The notes: generated by a model not told the origin, from the sequence alone. Shown: positions 30,023 through 39,821, counted from the stretch's first letter. The stretch: DNA of 64,000 bases from Pseudomonas sp. B21_DOA (GCA_030544685.1 CP086683.1:5270001-5334000), one strand, 5' to 3'. Translations and numbers: made by a program.

Positions 30023-31070
30023 TGAAGGCGCGCTTCGACACGCTGTTCGGGCGTCTGTTTGGCGTGCTGTTCGTGGCGATTGTCCTGGCGCACTTGCTGG
30101 CCTTCGCCTGGTTCAGACTCTACGGCCCTCCTCCGCCCCCACCGCCGCCAGAACTCTCAACGAATATCGACGGCCAACCGCCCATGCACGATCCTGCTTA
30201 CCCTCCGAGGCAAGCACGGCCCTGGTTCGGTGGCCCGGTGGTGCCGCTGACCTTTCAATTCATCACGCTGATGATTGCTGCCTGGTACGGTGCGAAACTG
30301 CTCAGCCGACCAATCCAGCGCCTGAGCGACGCCGCCGAACGCCTGAGCGAAGACCTCGACAGCGCCCCCTCGACGAATCCGGCCCGCGCGAAGCCCGGCA
30401 AGCGGCGCACACCTTCAACCTCATGCAACGGCGCATCCGCGAACAGGTCCAGCAACGCGCGCGCATGCTCGGCGCCGTCTCCCACGACCTGCGCACGCCA
30501 CTGTCACGGCTGAAACTGCGCCTGGAAAACATCAGCGACGACAAGCTGCAAAACCAGATGCGCCAGGATCTGGACGACATGATCAGCATGCTCGACGCCA
30601 CCCTCACCTATCTGCACGAACAACGCACCAGCGAAGCCTTGCAACTGCTCGACGTGCAAGCGCTGGTCGAATCGCTCTGCGAGAACGCCCAGGACCAGGG
30701 CGCCGATGTACAGGTCAGCGGCGGCTGCACGCCCTTGCCGGTGCAACCGATGGCACTGCGTTCGTGCATCAACAACCTGCTGGACAACGCCCTGCGTTAC
30801 GCCGGACAGGCAAGGATTGAACTGCTGGAACAGCGCGAAGAACTGCTGATTCGGGTAATTGATCACGGGCCGGGCATTGCTGAAGACCAGCGGGAAGCCG
30901 TGTTTGAACCGTTCTACCGACTGGAAGGCTCGCGTAATCGCAACTCCGGCGGCGTGGGGTTGGGCATGACCATTGCCCGGGAAGCGGCGCAGCGGTTGGG
31001 TGGGCGGTTGGATCTGGAAGAAACGCCGGGTGGCGGGCTGACTGCCATTGTTCGGTTGCCACGGGGCTGA
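30022..31070 (+). pseudogene. Sensor histidine kinase with proline-rich periplasmic loop, frame broken by a one-base deletion
   Basis: The first membrane helix spans about residues 12-32. A short periplasmic loop carries eight consecutive prolines and further Pro/His/Asp residues, and a second helix lies near 75-95. HAMP begins near residue 95. Frame is lost in a five-C run (30365-30369); six restores it. HisKA (A-V-S-H-D-L-R-T-P), the N box (N-N-L-L-D-N-A) and the G boxes follow. Restored length is 349 aa. It is coupled to the upstream OmpR-type regulator. The small loop may sense membrane or metal stress, which is speculation. Confidence 0.9.
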
Positions 31071-31086
31071 GGCTCAGCCGACTTGA

Positions 31087-31388
31087 AGTGTGAGCGAGCC
31101 TGCTCGCGAAAGCGTCTGATGATTCAATGCCTTGGTTGAATGTATCGGCCTCTTCGCGAGCAGGCTCGCTCCCACAATGAAACTGAGTGTATTCGGCAGA
31201 TATTGGTTGGATGTGGAGGCGCTATCGCTGGCAAGCCAGCTCCCACAGGGATCGAGTGGTTTCAGAGAGAGATGGGTTGGCTTTGTGGGCGCTATCGCGA
31301 GCAGGCTCACTCCTACAGTTTGATCGAGCGCGTCCAGCAAAAAGGGGTCGGCTGCCAGGCCGCCTTCGCGAGCAGGCTCGCTCCCACA
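31087..31388. repeat. Cluster of five REP units
   Basis: Units lie near 31090 (plus), 31153, 31225 (GCTGGCAAGCCAGC variant), 31293 and 31363, the last four inverted relative to the first. Spacing is 50-70 bp. With the dispersed repeat at 31441-31795 the whole 723-bp gap (31071-31793) is repetitive, and I see no gene in it. Confidence 0.85.
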
Positions 31389-31440
31389 AAAGCAAAAGCA
31401 AAAGCAAAGCAGCGCAGCTGCCCGCGGCGAAGCCGCCCCA

Positions 31441-31795
31441 CTCAACAATGAGCGCAAGCTCGAGTGCTCTTGATCTTGATCCACCGGCGACGTCGGAAGG
31501 CTGAGTGGAGGGATTGATCCGGGGTGGGAGCGCAGCGACCGTCTGGCGCAGCCAGACACAGCGGAAGGAGGTGCAGCGAAGCAAACCGTAGCCGCTGCGC
31601 CCGGATCGATCCCGTAGCGAAGGAACCCGAGCCTGCGAGGGCCGAACGCAGGAGCAAGCCTTTTCGGTTACCTTTTTGGCGTTTGAAAAAGGTGACCCGC
31701 CGTAAGGGCGGAACCGTAATCAGCAACACCCGCAGAAACGGATATACACCCAAAACCCCAAGAGCCTGGTCGGCCCAAAGGCCGCCAAGCCCCCT
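31441..31795 (+). repeat. Copy B of the ~360-bp dispersed repeat
   Basis: Same orientation and order of landmarks as 15066-15426, differing by scattered substitutions and short indels (for example GATCCGGGGTGGGAGCG here against GATCCGGGCGTGGGAGCG in copy A). It abuts the 3' end of the minus-strand transporter gene at 31794, just as copy A abuts lysR. Confidence 0.87.
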
Positions 31796-32834
31796 AGACC
31801 CGAGCCTGACTCTTACTCCAATCCGTCAAAAGACTATAAGCCACCGCCAACAAAGTAGGCCCAATAAACAACCCGATAAACCCAAACGCAATCAACCCGC
31901 CAAACACCCCAAGCAACACAATCACCAACGGCAGATTGCCGCCACGGCTGATCAGATACGGCTTGAGCACATTGTCCACGCCACTGATGATGAACGTCCC
32001 CCAGATCCCGAGAAAGATCGCCATCCCGTACTCACCCTTCCACACCAGCCAAGCCGTGGCCGGCACCCACACCAGCGGTGGCCCCATCGGAATCAGACTC
32101 AACATAAACGTGACGATCCCCAGCACCAGCGCCCCAGGGACCCCGGCAATGAAAAAGCCGATCAACGCCAGCACCGCCTGCGCCGCCGCCGTACCAATCA
32201 CACCGTTGACCACCCGCTGCACCGTGCCCGCCACCAATTCGATGTAATAACCGGCACGATCGCCAATCAAGCGCTGCAACAGACTGTGCACAAACGCCGC
32301 CAGTCGTGGCCCGTCACGGTAGAAAAAGAACACGAACACCAGACTCAGCGTCAGCTCGAGAATCCCGCCGCCGATCTGCGCACTACGCGCCAGCAGCCAG
32401 TTGCCGACCTGGCCCAGATACGGCTTGATCGAGACCATCAGCGCCGCGCCCTGCTGATCGATGCTGTCCCACATCGCCACCAGCCGCTCACCGACCAGAG
32501 GCACGCTGCCAAGCCAGGTCGGCGCTTCCGGCAAACCGTCGACCTGCACGTCCTTGATGAATGCCGTGGCATCGCGCACATGATCGGCAAGATTGAAACC
32601 CAGCCACACCAGCGGCGCCGCCACCAGCAACATCCAGCCCAGCGTCAGGATCAACGCAGCCAGCGATTCGCGGCCATTGAGCGCGCGGGTCAACAGACGC
32701 ATCAGCGGCCAACTGGCGAACGCCAGCACCGCGCCCCAGAACAGCGCCGACCAGAACGGCGCCATCACCCACAGGCTGGCACCAAACAACACCAGCAGCA
32801 GAATCTGCACCAGCAGGCGATCGTTATTGAGCAT
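31794..32834 (-). CDS. AI-2E family (PerM-like) transporter
   Basis: A 346-residue inner-membrane protein with about eight hydrophobic segments and the family's C-terminal P-L-V-I-V-L-L-G-V-F-G-G and G-L-F-I-G-P-T motifs. Members include the proposed autoinducer-2 exporter TqsA and Na+/H+ antiporters, so the transported species is open. The ATG at 32834 begins the conserved M-L-N-N-D-R-L. A 69-bp gap separates it from the DUF4892 gene upstream on the same strand. Confidence 0.92.
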   Translation of the reverse strand: MLNNDRLLVQILLLVLFGASLWVMAPFWSALFWGAVLAFASWPLMRLLTRALNGRESLAALILTLGWMLLVAAPLVWLGFNLADHVRDATAFIKDVQVDGLPEAPTWLGSVPLVGERLVAMWDSIDQQGAALMVSIKPYLGQVGNWLLARSAQIGGGILELTLSLVFVFFFYRDGPRLAAFVHSLLQRLIGDRAGYYIELVAGTVQRVVNGVIGTAAAQAVLALIGFFIAGVPGALVLGIVTFMLSLIPMGPPLVWVPATAWLVWKGEYGMAIFLGIWGTFIISGVDNVLKPYLISRGGNLPLVIVLLGVFGGLIAFGFIGLFIGPTLLAVAYSLLTDWSKSQARV

Positions 32835-32903
32835 GGAAAATCCCGGCAAAGTCAGTCAGCGAAAGAGTAGGCGAACACTGCGTGCGTGCTCGCCCGGCAC
32901 AGC

Positions 32904-33710
32904 TTATCGCAACAGGTCGATGCGCAGGCCAGAGCCGTCGAGATTGCCGGTTTCCATCCGCGCCGCGCGCACACCCTGAGTGATCAGCGCCTGGCGCCAC
33001 GCTTCGGCCTTGGCCCCGGAAACCGTGACCCGCAAGGTCGTGTCGAGATTCAGGCCACGGGAAATCAAGCGCAGCCAGGTGGCATCCGGCTCATCGACCA
33101 GTTTCGGGAAATCCAGCTCGCCAGTGCTCTTCAATTGACGCAGCAAGGTCGCCGAGGTCGGCAGCAACTCGCCCAACGGCGCAACCGCCTCGAATTGCTC
33201 GACATGCAGATAGGCTTTGCGATTGCCGCGAGTGATGCTGTAGAGCGCCACCAGCGTGTTGTCCTCTGGCGCCGCCAGCCTGAGCAACAGATAGGCCTGT
33301 TGCTCGTCAGCGCCATACAGTTTGGCGTTGCCGAACACTTCGTTGGCCCACAGGCTGCTTTCGCCGCAGTCACGTGCCTGACACCAGAACAGCAACTCGG
33401 CATCCTGCTGTTGCAGGGCTTCGCGGGCGGCGGTAAAGGCTTCGGTGGCGGAATGTTCCGGCGGCAACTCGTAGGTCACCGAGGTGGTCTGGCCGCGAGC
33501 GGTGATCTGGCCGTCGAAGCGCAACTGGCCGCTGATCTTGCGAATCGAGCCCAGCGGGTAGATGCGCTCCAGCTCGGCCGCCGGGCGATAGTCGACGATC
33601 TGTGCGTCGGCCAGACGCGGCACGATTTGCAGATCCTGGCTGCCCGGCACATCGGCAGCGAAGGACAAGGGGCTGAAGCAGCACAGCGCGAAAAGACTGA
33701 GTGACCGCAT
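32904..33710 (-). CDS. DUF4892 domain-containing periplasmic protein
   Basis: A 268-residue protein with a clear signal peptide (about 1-19, M-R-S-L-S-L-F-A ending S-F-A-A). The body matches my recollection of DUF4892, including the C-W... C-G-E-S-S-L-W-A-N segment with two cysteines that could pair. The function is unknown. It lies between the PerM-like transporter and two alpha/beta hydrolase genes, all on the minus strand, in a cluster I recall as conserved in pseudomonads. Confidence 0.83.
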   Translation of the reverse strand: MRSLSLFALCCFSPLSFAADVPGSQDLQIVPRLADAQIVDYRPAAELERIYPLGSIRKISGQLRFDGQITARGQTTSVTYELPPEHSATEAFTAAREALQQQDAELLFWCQARDCGESSLWANEVFGNAKLYGADEQQAYLLLRLAAPEDNTLVALYSITRGNRKAYLHVEQFEAVAPLGELLPTSATLLRQLKSTGELDFPKLVDEPDATWLRLISRGLNLDTTLRVTVSGAKAEAWRQALITQGVRAARMETGNLDGSGLRIDLLR

Positions 33711-33825
33711 AGTCAGGCTCACCGGACGGTCATGGCTGGGCGGGTCGGGGTCGCAGCGGTATAGAAATCCATCGAGTTTGTCTCCCATTTCAACCCGCCC
33801 AGCCTCGGCAGTTGCCCGCAGCAAG

Positions 33826-34680
33826 TCAAGGCATGGCGAAGAAGCGATTGAAACAGTCTGCTACAAGACCTGCGCCAGCCTCGTCATTCAGGTGCAGATG
33901 ATGCCCGCCCGGCAGCTGTTCGTGGCTGAAGGGTAGACGCTGCAGCAACTCAGGATGCCTGGCCAGCATGCCATCCGCCGCGACTACCAAATGCGCCGGG
34001 CAACTGACGCGCGAGGCAAACGCCATTGCCTGTTCTTCCGTCAGGCGCAGCGGCGATGGCAGGGTCAGGCGATTGTCGGTGCGCCAGGTGTAACCGCCGG
34101 GGACCGGCATCAAGCCGCGCTGGGCCAACAGCTCAGCAGCTTCGCGACTGACCGCCACCAGGCCTTTCATCCGCGCCTCGATGGCTCGATCGAGGGTGGT
34201 ATAGACCGGTTTGCGCTTTTCGCGCAGATCGAGTTGCGCCTGCAAGGCCATGCCCATGCGCTCGGCGGCGTTCTCACCTTTGTCTGTCGGAGGAATCACT
34301 CCATCGATGAGCGCCAGATGGCTGATGCGCTCCGGCAGCGAACCGGCGAGGACCATCGAGACAATCGCGCCCATCGAATGCCCGAGCAAACCGAAACGCT
34401 TCCAGCCCAATTGCTCGGCGACTTGCAGCACATCATGGGCGTAGTCCCACAGGGCATAACCGGCGCCGCTTGGCCGATGAGCGGAATGACCGTGGCCGGC
34501 CATGTCCAGCGCGACGATACGCAAACCGTGGAGCTTCGGCGCCAGCCGCGCGAAGCTGTTGGCGTTGTCGAGCCAGCCGTGCAACGCGATCACCGGCAGG
34601 CCGTCCTCGGGGCCGAACAGATGCGCGGCCAACTCGATATGCGGCAGGTTCAGGCGCACTTCTTCGCAGGTCGGGCTCAT
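33826..34680 (-). CDS. Alpha/beta hydrolase
   Basis: A 284-residue alpha/beta-fold hydrolase. H-G-W-L-D-N forms the oxyanion region near residue 35, the nucleophile elbow is G-H-S-M-G near 100, and the last His lies in G-G-H-H-L-H. The substrate is probably an ester or thioester. Its ATG overlaps the TGA of the hydrolase gene upstream by four bases, so the two are coupled. Confidence 0.92.
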   Translation of the reverse strand: MSPTCEEVRLNLPHIELAAHLFGPEDGLPVIALHGWLDNANSFARLAPKLHGLRIVALDMAGHGHSAHRPSGAGYALWDYAHDVLQVAEQLGWKRFGLLGHSMGAIVSMVLAGSLPERISHLALIDGVIPPTDKGENAAERMGMALQAQLDLREKRKPVYTTLDRAIEARMKGLVAVSREAAELLAQRGLMPVPGGYTWRTDNRLTLPSPLRLTEEQAMAFASRVSCPAHLVVAADGMLARHPELLQRLPFSHEQLPGGHHLHLNDEAGAGLVADCFNRFFAMP

Positions 34681-35482
34681 GCGCAATCCTTGTTCTGCCG
34701 CTGTTCCCAGCGCATGAACAGGCTCTTGAGCAATCGCGCCGTGTCCTGCGGGCGCTCCAGCGGAAACATGTGCCCGCCGGGCATGCTCAGTGCCTCACCT
34801 TGCGGCAGTCGCGAGACGAAACGCGTGTGATGACGCATCACCACGCGGCTCTTGTGCCCGCGCACCATGGCCAGCGGCACCTGCAACTGGCGGGTGCGCC
34901 CCGGACTGGTGTGCGGCACGCCGCGATAGATGCTGATTTCCGTGGCTGGGTCAAAACGCAGACGAAGCTTGTCGTCGACCTGATGCAAACCGTGTTGCAG
35001 GTAGGCATCGAAGCATTCCGGATCGAAGCCGCGAAACAGGGTTTTGCCGGAAAAATAACTGCGGGCGCTGTCGAGATCGGCGAATTCTTCACGGCGCCCA
35101 AGGGTGCGCCCGGCCGGAGTCAGCTTATCGATGAAACCAAAGCGTTTGGCCGCACGAATCACCCACTGATCAGTGCGGGTCAAGACTGGCGAGTCGAGCA
35201 TCACCACACCGCGATACAACTCTGGACAACGCAACGCCGCGTGCAAATGCAGCAGACCACCAAAGGAATGGCCAACGCCCCATACCGGCTGTTCCTGCTG
35301 CTCGAGATGATGGATCAGTTCATCGACGAGGTTGTACCAATTGTCGTCCGCCGGAAAACGCGGGTCATGGGCGTGCTGCTCCAGATGCGCGACCCGGTAC
35401 TCCGGCGCCAGCGCCGCGAACAACTTGCCGTAGGTTCCCGAAGGAAGCCATTGGCGTGGGCGAAAAAGATCGGTTGCGACAT
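34677..35482 (-). pseudogene. Alpha/beta hydrolase, frame broken near the N terminus by a one-base deletion
   Basis: The frame starts at the ATG at 35482 with M-S-Q-P-I-F-F-A-H-A-N-G-F and is lost about 14 codons later, at 35443-35444, where GG on the plus strand should be GGG. The downstream part continues P-S-G-T-Y-G-K-L-F and contains the nucleophile elbow G-H-S-F-G-G and the final P-G-G-H-M-F-P. Restored length is 268 aa. The upstream leader of the downstream frame (as far as 35597) is not conserved and should be ignored. Coupled to the second hydrolase. Confidence 0.88.
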
Positions 35483-35587
35483 GCGGGCAAATCCATGAGC
35501 GGGAAACGTGCGTTGATTGTCCGCAAGACCCGGCGCCGCAGCAATGACCATAACTGCCAGAAATGGTGGTGGAGACGCTTCGCAAGC

Positions 35588-35620
35588 AAAAGACCACAAC
35601 ACCGAAGGCTGCGGTCTTTT
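35588..35620 (-). terminator. Terminator after the thioesterase gene
   Basis: AAAAGACC at 35588 pairs with GGTCTTTT at 35613 across a loop containing CCGAAGGCTG. The thioesterase stops at 35634, so the minus-strand message would end here. This hairpin type recurs in Pseudomonas intergenic DNA. Confidence 0.7.
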
Positions 35621-35633
35621 GATCTTCAACCTG

Positions 35634-36077
35634 TCAACGCAGCGGCGGCTGCTCTCCCAGCGGCACCACCGCCATGGTCAGGCGCGACACGCAACTGGCC
35701 TTGCCTTCGTCGCTGGTCAAACGGATGTCCCAAACGTGCGTGGTGCGGCCGATATGGATCGGCGTGGCCACCGCCGTCACCCGCCCACTGCGCAAACCGC
35801 GCAGGTGATTGGCGTTGATCTCCAGGCCAACGCAATAGAACCTGCTGGCATCGATGCACAGATAACTGGCCATCGAACCCACGGTTTCCGCCAGCACCAC
35901 CGACGCGCCGCCATGCAGCAGACCATAAGGCTGATGGGTGCGGTGGTCGATGACCATGCTCGCCGTCAGCGACTGTTCATCGAAGGCTTCGAAACGAATA
36001 TCCAGCACTTCGCCGATGGTGTTCTTCTGGATCGCGTTCAACTGTTCGATGTCGGGAGTAGTACGCCACAAGCTCAT
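35634..36077 (-). CDS. Hotdog-fold thioesterase (PaaI/YdiI-like)
   Basis: A 147-residue protein with the hotdog core: H-G-G-A-S-V-V-L-A-E-T-V-G-S near residues 55-68, in which the Glu is the usual catalytic acid, and G-R-T-T-H-V-W-D-I-R near 110. It would hydrolyse small or medium acyl-CoA or aroyl-CoA. It lies 31 bp from the acyl-CoA ligase-like gene, consistent with an acyl-CoA turnover role. Confidence 0.92.
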   Translation of the reverse strand: MSLWRTTPDIEQLNAIQKNTIGEVLDIRFEAFDEQSLTASMVIDHRTHQPYGLLHGGASVVLAETVGSMASYLCIDASRFYCVGLEINANHLRGLRSGRVTAVATPIHIGRTTHVWDIRLTSDEGKASCVSRLTMAVVPLGEQPPLR

Positions 36078-36108
36078 CGCAGACTTCCTTTGTTGTTGTA
36101 ATCGATGC

Positions 36109-37763
36109 CTAATCCTGCCACAGCACCGCCTCGCTGCGCGCGCTCCATTCTTCGAAGCGCGGCCCGTAGCGATCCTCGATGACGTTGCGTTTGATTTTCA
36201 GGGTCGGTGTGAGGAAGCCGTTGTCCACCGCCCAACTGTCCTTGACTACGACCAGCCGGTGCAGGCGTTCGTGCTTGTCGAGGGCGGCGTTGACCTCCCC
36301 AGCAGCTTTTCCAGGCTCGCGTGCAGGCTGGCACGAGGCTCTTGCTGATTGACCGTCGACAGCACGCACAAGCCCAGCGGCGCCCTCAGGCCATCGCCGA
36401 CCACGCACACTTGCTCGATGCGCGAATGCACGGCCAGACGGTTTTCGATCGGCGCCGGCGCGACGTATTTGCCCTTGCTGGTCTTGAAGATTTCCTTGAG
36501 TCGCCCGGTCAGGCGCAGGCGCCCTTCACTGTCCTGCTCGCCCTTGTCGCCCGTGCGCAGAAAGCCGTCTGCGGTAAGCGTCTCGGCGGTTTTCTGCGGT
36601 TCCTTGAAATAGCCGAGCATGTTGGCCTGGCTGCGCACCTGCACTTCGCCGGACTCATCGATGCGCACCTCGACTTCCGGGCATGGCTGGCCGATCCAGC
36701 CCTGCTTGTACTGCCCCGGCAAGCAGATATGCGAATAACCGCAGCCCTCGGTCATGCCATAGACCTCCAGCACATCGAGGCCGAGTTTCTGATACCAGGC
36801 GAGCAAGGTCTGCGGTACCGGCGCGGCGCCGGACAATGCCACGCGCAAGGCGTCCAGCCCAAGCCCGGCGAGCACTTTGCGCCCGACCCGTTTACCGATG
36901 AAGGGCAGCCCGAGGAGAAAATCCAGACGCTTTGCCGGAATCTTGCCATACACGCCCATCTGGAATTTGGTCCAGATACGCGGCACGCCAAACATCGCCG
37001 TCGGCCGCGCGCGCTGCAGATCGGTGATGAACGTCTCGAGGCTTTCGGCAAAGAACACTGTCTGCCCGGTATAGATCGAGGCCAGTTCGACAAACATGCG
37101 CTCGGCAACGTGGCACAGCGGTAGATACGACAGCAGCCGATCGTTCTCGTTGAGCCCGAACAGCTGCGTGCCACGACTGGTGGCGAAACCGAGATTGGCG
37201 AAACTGTGCATCACGCCTTTCGGCAGGCCGGTGGTGCCGGAGGTGTAAATGATCGTCGCCAATTGCTCGGCGGCGGGACGTGGATCGTCCTGGATTGGCG
37301 AACAGCTCTGCAGGTCCGCCCAGCTGTAATCGAACTCGCCTGGCGGATGCAGCGGCAGGCTGATGGTCGGCAGGCCCGTCGGCACGCCCTGCGACATGCC
37401 CGCCCAGTCATCGAGCTTGCCGATGAACGCCAGCGCACTTTCTGAATGAGTCAGCACCTGCGCCACGGACTCGGCGGTGAGATTGGGGTACAGCGGCACC
37501 GACACATGTCCGGCCATCCAGATCGCCAGATCGGCGATGATCCAGTGCGCGCAATTTTTCGAGATCAGGGCGATGTGGCTGCCGGGCGGCAGCTCCCGCG
37601 CCCGCAACCAGTGCGCGGCGCAGCGGGCCTGATGGCCGACATCGGCCCACGTCAGCGTCTCCACCTGACCACCGCCGATGGGCTGCACCAGAAAGCGCTG
37701 GCGCGGGTGCCGGGCTTCCCGTTCGTAGAACACGTCCAGCGGCAAACGGAAGGCGGCAGACAT
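36109..37763 (-). pseudogene. AMP-binding long-chain acyl-CoA ligase-like protein, frame broken near the C terminus
   Basis: It forms acyl-CoA through an acyl-adenylate. From the ATG at 37763, the P-loop-like motif Y-T-S-G-T-T-G-L-P-K-G lies near residue 175 and Y-G-M-T-E-G near 325, with the C-terminal G-D and K-x-x-x-G-K-Y motifs. At 36297 the coding strand reads CTGGGGAGGTC where CTGGGCGAGGTC keeps frame to the proper end at 36109 (551 aa). Without that base it stops at 36246. The C-terminal E-D-R-Y-G-P-R-F-E-E-W is well formed, so the deletion looks artefactual. A palindromic operator candidate lies about 40 bp upstream. Confidence 0.9.
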
Positions 37764-37803
37764 GCGACTCGCTCCTGTTTTTTTGGTCTGGAGCAAGCGT
37801 AGT

Positions 37804-37825
37804 CAACCAAGCAAGTGCTTGGTTG
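37804..37825. promoter_or_regulatory. Palindromic operator candidate upstream of the acyl-CoA ligase gene
   Basis: CAACCAAGCA, two bases (AG), then TGCTTGGTTG: 10-bp perfect arms. Length and symmetry fit a TetR-family operator; regulators of acyl-CoA metabolism often use CAAGCA-type half sites. It lies 41-62 bp before the ATG, in promoter position. Confidence 0.5.
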
Positions 37826-37868
37826 GAATTTTCAAACAAATAATTTCCTAAGGATTGCGCCGCTCAAA

Positions 37869-37957
37869 TGTGGGAGCGGGCTTGCTCGCGAATGCGGTGT
37901 ATCAGACACATCAACCGTGAACGACACACCGCATTCGCGAGCAGGCTCGCTCCCACA
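37869..37957. repeat. Inverted REP pair with extended arms
   Basis: The left arm TGTGGGAGCGGGCTTGCTCG continues with CGAATGCGGTGT; the right arm is its near-perfect inverse, starting ACACCGCATTCGCGAGCAGG. Arms of about 32 bp bracket 25 bp. It lies between the acyl-CoA ligase promoter and the end of sixA. Confidence 0.87.
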
Positions 37958-37968
37958 GGGATATGGCG

Positions 37969-38421
37969 TTAAGGGTGCTTGAGGCTGTTGAGCTTCATCG
38001 AGCCAATCAGCAGCTCGCTGTGCTCAAGCTCCGCCAGCCCCGCTGTACTGACCTTCTCCGACGGATGCCCGGCGCCGTGTTGCAGATAGCTGAGCAGATT
38101 GCCCACCAACGGGTTGTGGCTGACCAGCAGCACATTGCTCACCGACACCAATTGCTCGGCCACCTTGTCCGGATCGCTCTCCGGCGTCAGCCATTCGACC
38201 GTGCGAATCTCCGGCTCGAACCCCAGCGCCTCGCGGACAATCTGCGCGGTTTGCTGAGCGCGTACATAAGGGCTGGCATAAATCGCCGTCAGCGGCTGCC
38301 CGATCAGATGCGCCGCGCTGCTGAGGACTTCCTTACGGCCGTGCTCGGTCAACTCGCGTTCGGAATCGATTTTCGAGCCGTGAGGCACCGCCTCACCATG
38401 ACGCAATACCCAGAGTTTCAT
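37969..38421 (-). CDS. sixA: Phosphohistidine phosphatase SixA
   Basis: A 150-residue histidine-phosphatase superfamily protein with R-H-G at residues 7-9 and the later V-S-H-N-P-L motif holding the second His. SixA removes phosphate from histidine, for example on HPt domains or the nitrogen PTS. The stop overlaps nothing; the start overlaps the stop of the upstream DUF4389 gene by four bases. Confidence 0.93.
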   Translation of the reverse strand: MKLWVLRHGEAVPHGSKIDSERELTEHGRKEVLSSAAHLIGQPLTAIYASPYVRAQQTAQIVREALGFEPEIRTVEWLTPESDPDKVAEQLVSVSNVLLVSHNPLVGNLLSYLQHGAGHPSEKVSTAGLAELEHSELLIGSMKLNSLKHP

Positions 38422-38765
38422 AGTTTGGGCTCCTCATCGCGCACGGGATGCGCGGCCGGGGCGACGGTGTGCGGCGCTTCCCCTTCCGGGGTGCGCGGCG
38501 CCGGCCAGTCGGCGAACGGCCAGGGCTTCTGGTCACTGTGAAACGTGCCGAAGCGGCCGATCTGCGCGAGGAACTGGCTGAGGCTGTCGCCAAAATTCAT
38601 CAGGCTGGCGCTCGGTGCGCCGTAGATCAGGCGGTAGATCAGTTGCACCAGGACCACCGCGCCGAGGATGAATTGCGCGACTTGCCAGACCAGCAGATAA
38701 ACGATCATCCACAACACCCGCAGGAGAATGGATTCGTACTGGGTTTCGCTTTTCGGATCGTTCAT
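38418..38765 (-). CDS. DUF4389 domain-containing membrane protein
   Basis: A 115-residue protein. Residues 14-50 form a long hydrophobic region (one or two helices), followed by L-M-N-F-G-D-S-L-S-Q-F typical of DUF4389 and a proline-rich cytosolic tail. It is translationally coupled to sixA and 30 bp from gpsA. The function is unknown. Confidence 0.9.
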   Translation of the reverse strand: MNDPKSETQYESILLRVLWMIVYLLVWQVAQFILGAVVLVQLIYRLIYGAPSASLMNFGDSLSQFLAQIGRFGTFHSDQKPWPFADWPAPRTPEGEAPHTVAPAAHPVRDEEPKL

Positions 38766-38795
38766 GGCTTGCTTCCTGTCCGTGTAACAGCTGAA

Positions 38796-39821
38796 TCAGT
38801 TGAAACCGCTGGTGGAAATAAAGTCGACGTCGGTTTTCGGCTCGGCACGCATCAGTAGACCGATCACCTGCTCCAGCGTGCGTCCTTCGAACAGGATCGC
38901 GTGCAGCCCGGCGACCAGCGGCATGTACACGCCGACTTCCTGGGACTTGGCCTTGAGCACCTTGAGGGTGTTGACCCCTTCAGCGACCTCACCGAGACGC
39001 GACACCGCTTCGTCGAGGCTCAAGCCCTGACCGAGGGCGAAACCGACCTGATAGTTGCGGCTTTTCGGTGAAGAGCAGGTGACGATCAGATCGCCGACCC
39101 CGGCCAGACCGAGGAAGGTCATCGGGTTGGCGCCTTGATTCACCGCAAATCGGGTCATCTCGGCCAAGGCGCGGGTGATCAGCATGCTCTTGGTGTTCTC
39201 GCCCATTTCCAGCGCCACCGCCATGCCGGCGATGATTGCGTAAACGTTTTTCAACGCACCGCCCAGCTCGACACCGAAACGGTCGGCGCTGGCGTAAACG
39301 CGGAAGGTGCGCCCGTGCAGCGCGGCTTGCACCGCTTTGCACAGTTCTTCGTCTTCGCTGGCGACCACCGTGGCGGTCAATGCGTGCTCGGCGATTTCCC
39401 GCGCCAGGTTCGGCCCGGACAACACGCCGATGCGTGCCTGCGGGGCGATCTCTTCGAGGATCTGGCTCATCAGCTTGAAGGTCTGCGCTTCGATGCCTTT
39501 GGTCAGGCTGACCAGCATCTTGCGGCTCAAACGCTCGGCGTGGGCGGCGAGTACCGTGCGCAAGGCGCTGGACGGCAGCGCGACAAAGCACAGATCGCAG
39601 GCGTCGAGGGTGGCTTGCAGGTCGGTGACGGCGGTCACGCCCGGCAGAATCTTGATGCCTTTGAGGTAACGCGGGTTTTCGCGATTTACCCGGATGGCCT
39701 CGGCCTGCTCGGGGTCACGCATCCACTGAAGGACTTGATGGCCGTTCTCGGCCAGCAGATTGGCCACGGCGGTACCAAAACTTCCGCCTCCCAGGACCGC
39801 AATCGGGCGCTGTTCAGTCAT
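38796..39821 (-). CDS. gpsA: NAD(P)H-dependent glycerol-3-phosphate dehydrogenase
   Basis: A 341-residue enzyme that makes sn-glycerol 3-phosphate, the phospholipid backbone, from DHAP. The Rossmann motif G-G-G-S-F-G-T-A lies near residues 11-18, the catalytic Lys in G-A-L-K-N-V-Y-A-I, and the C-terminal substrate-binding region follows. The ATG at 39821 starts the conserved M-T-E-Q-R-P-I. It heads the gpsA-DUF4389-sixA run. A 197-bp region to the divergent TonB receptor gene should hold both promoters. Confidence 0.97.
   Translation of the reverse strand: MTEQRPIAVLGGGSFGTAVANLLAENGHQVLQWMRDPEQAEAIRVNRENPRYLKGIKILPGVTAVTDLQATLDACDLCFVALPSSALRTVLAAHAERLSRKMLVSLTKGIEAQTFKLMSQILEEIAPQARIGVLSGPNLAREIAEHALTATVVASEDEELCKAVQAALHGRTFRVYASADRFGVELGGALKNVYAIIAGMAVALEMGENTKSMLITRALAEMTRFAVNQGANPMTFLGLAGVGDLIVTCSSPKSRNYQVGFALGQGLSLDEAVSRLGEVAEGVNTLKVLKAKSQEVGVYMPLVAGLHAILFEGRTLEQVIGLLMRAEPKTDVDFISTSGFN

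Noticed and set aside
31087..31388. Regularly spaced repeats that could suggest a CRISPR array
   Set aside because: Units are palindromic REPs of mixed orientation with uneven spacing and variable sequence, and no cas gene is present.
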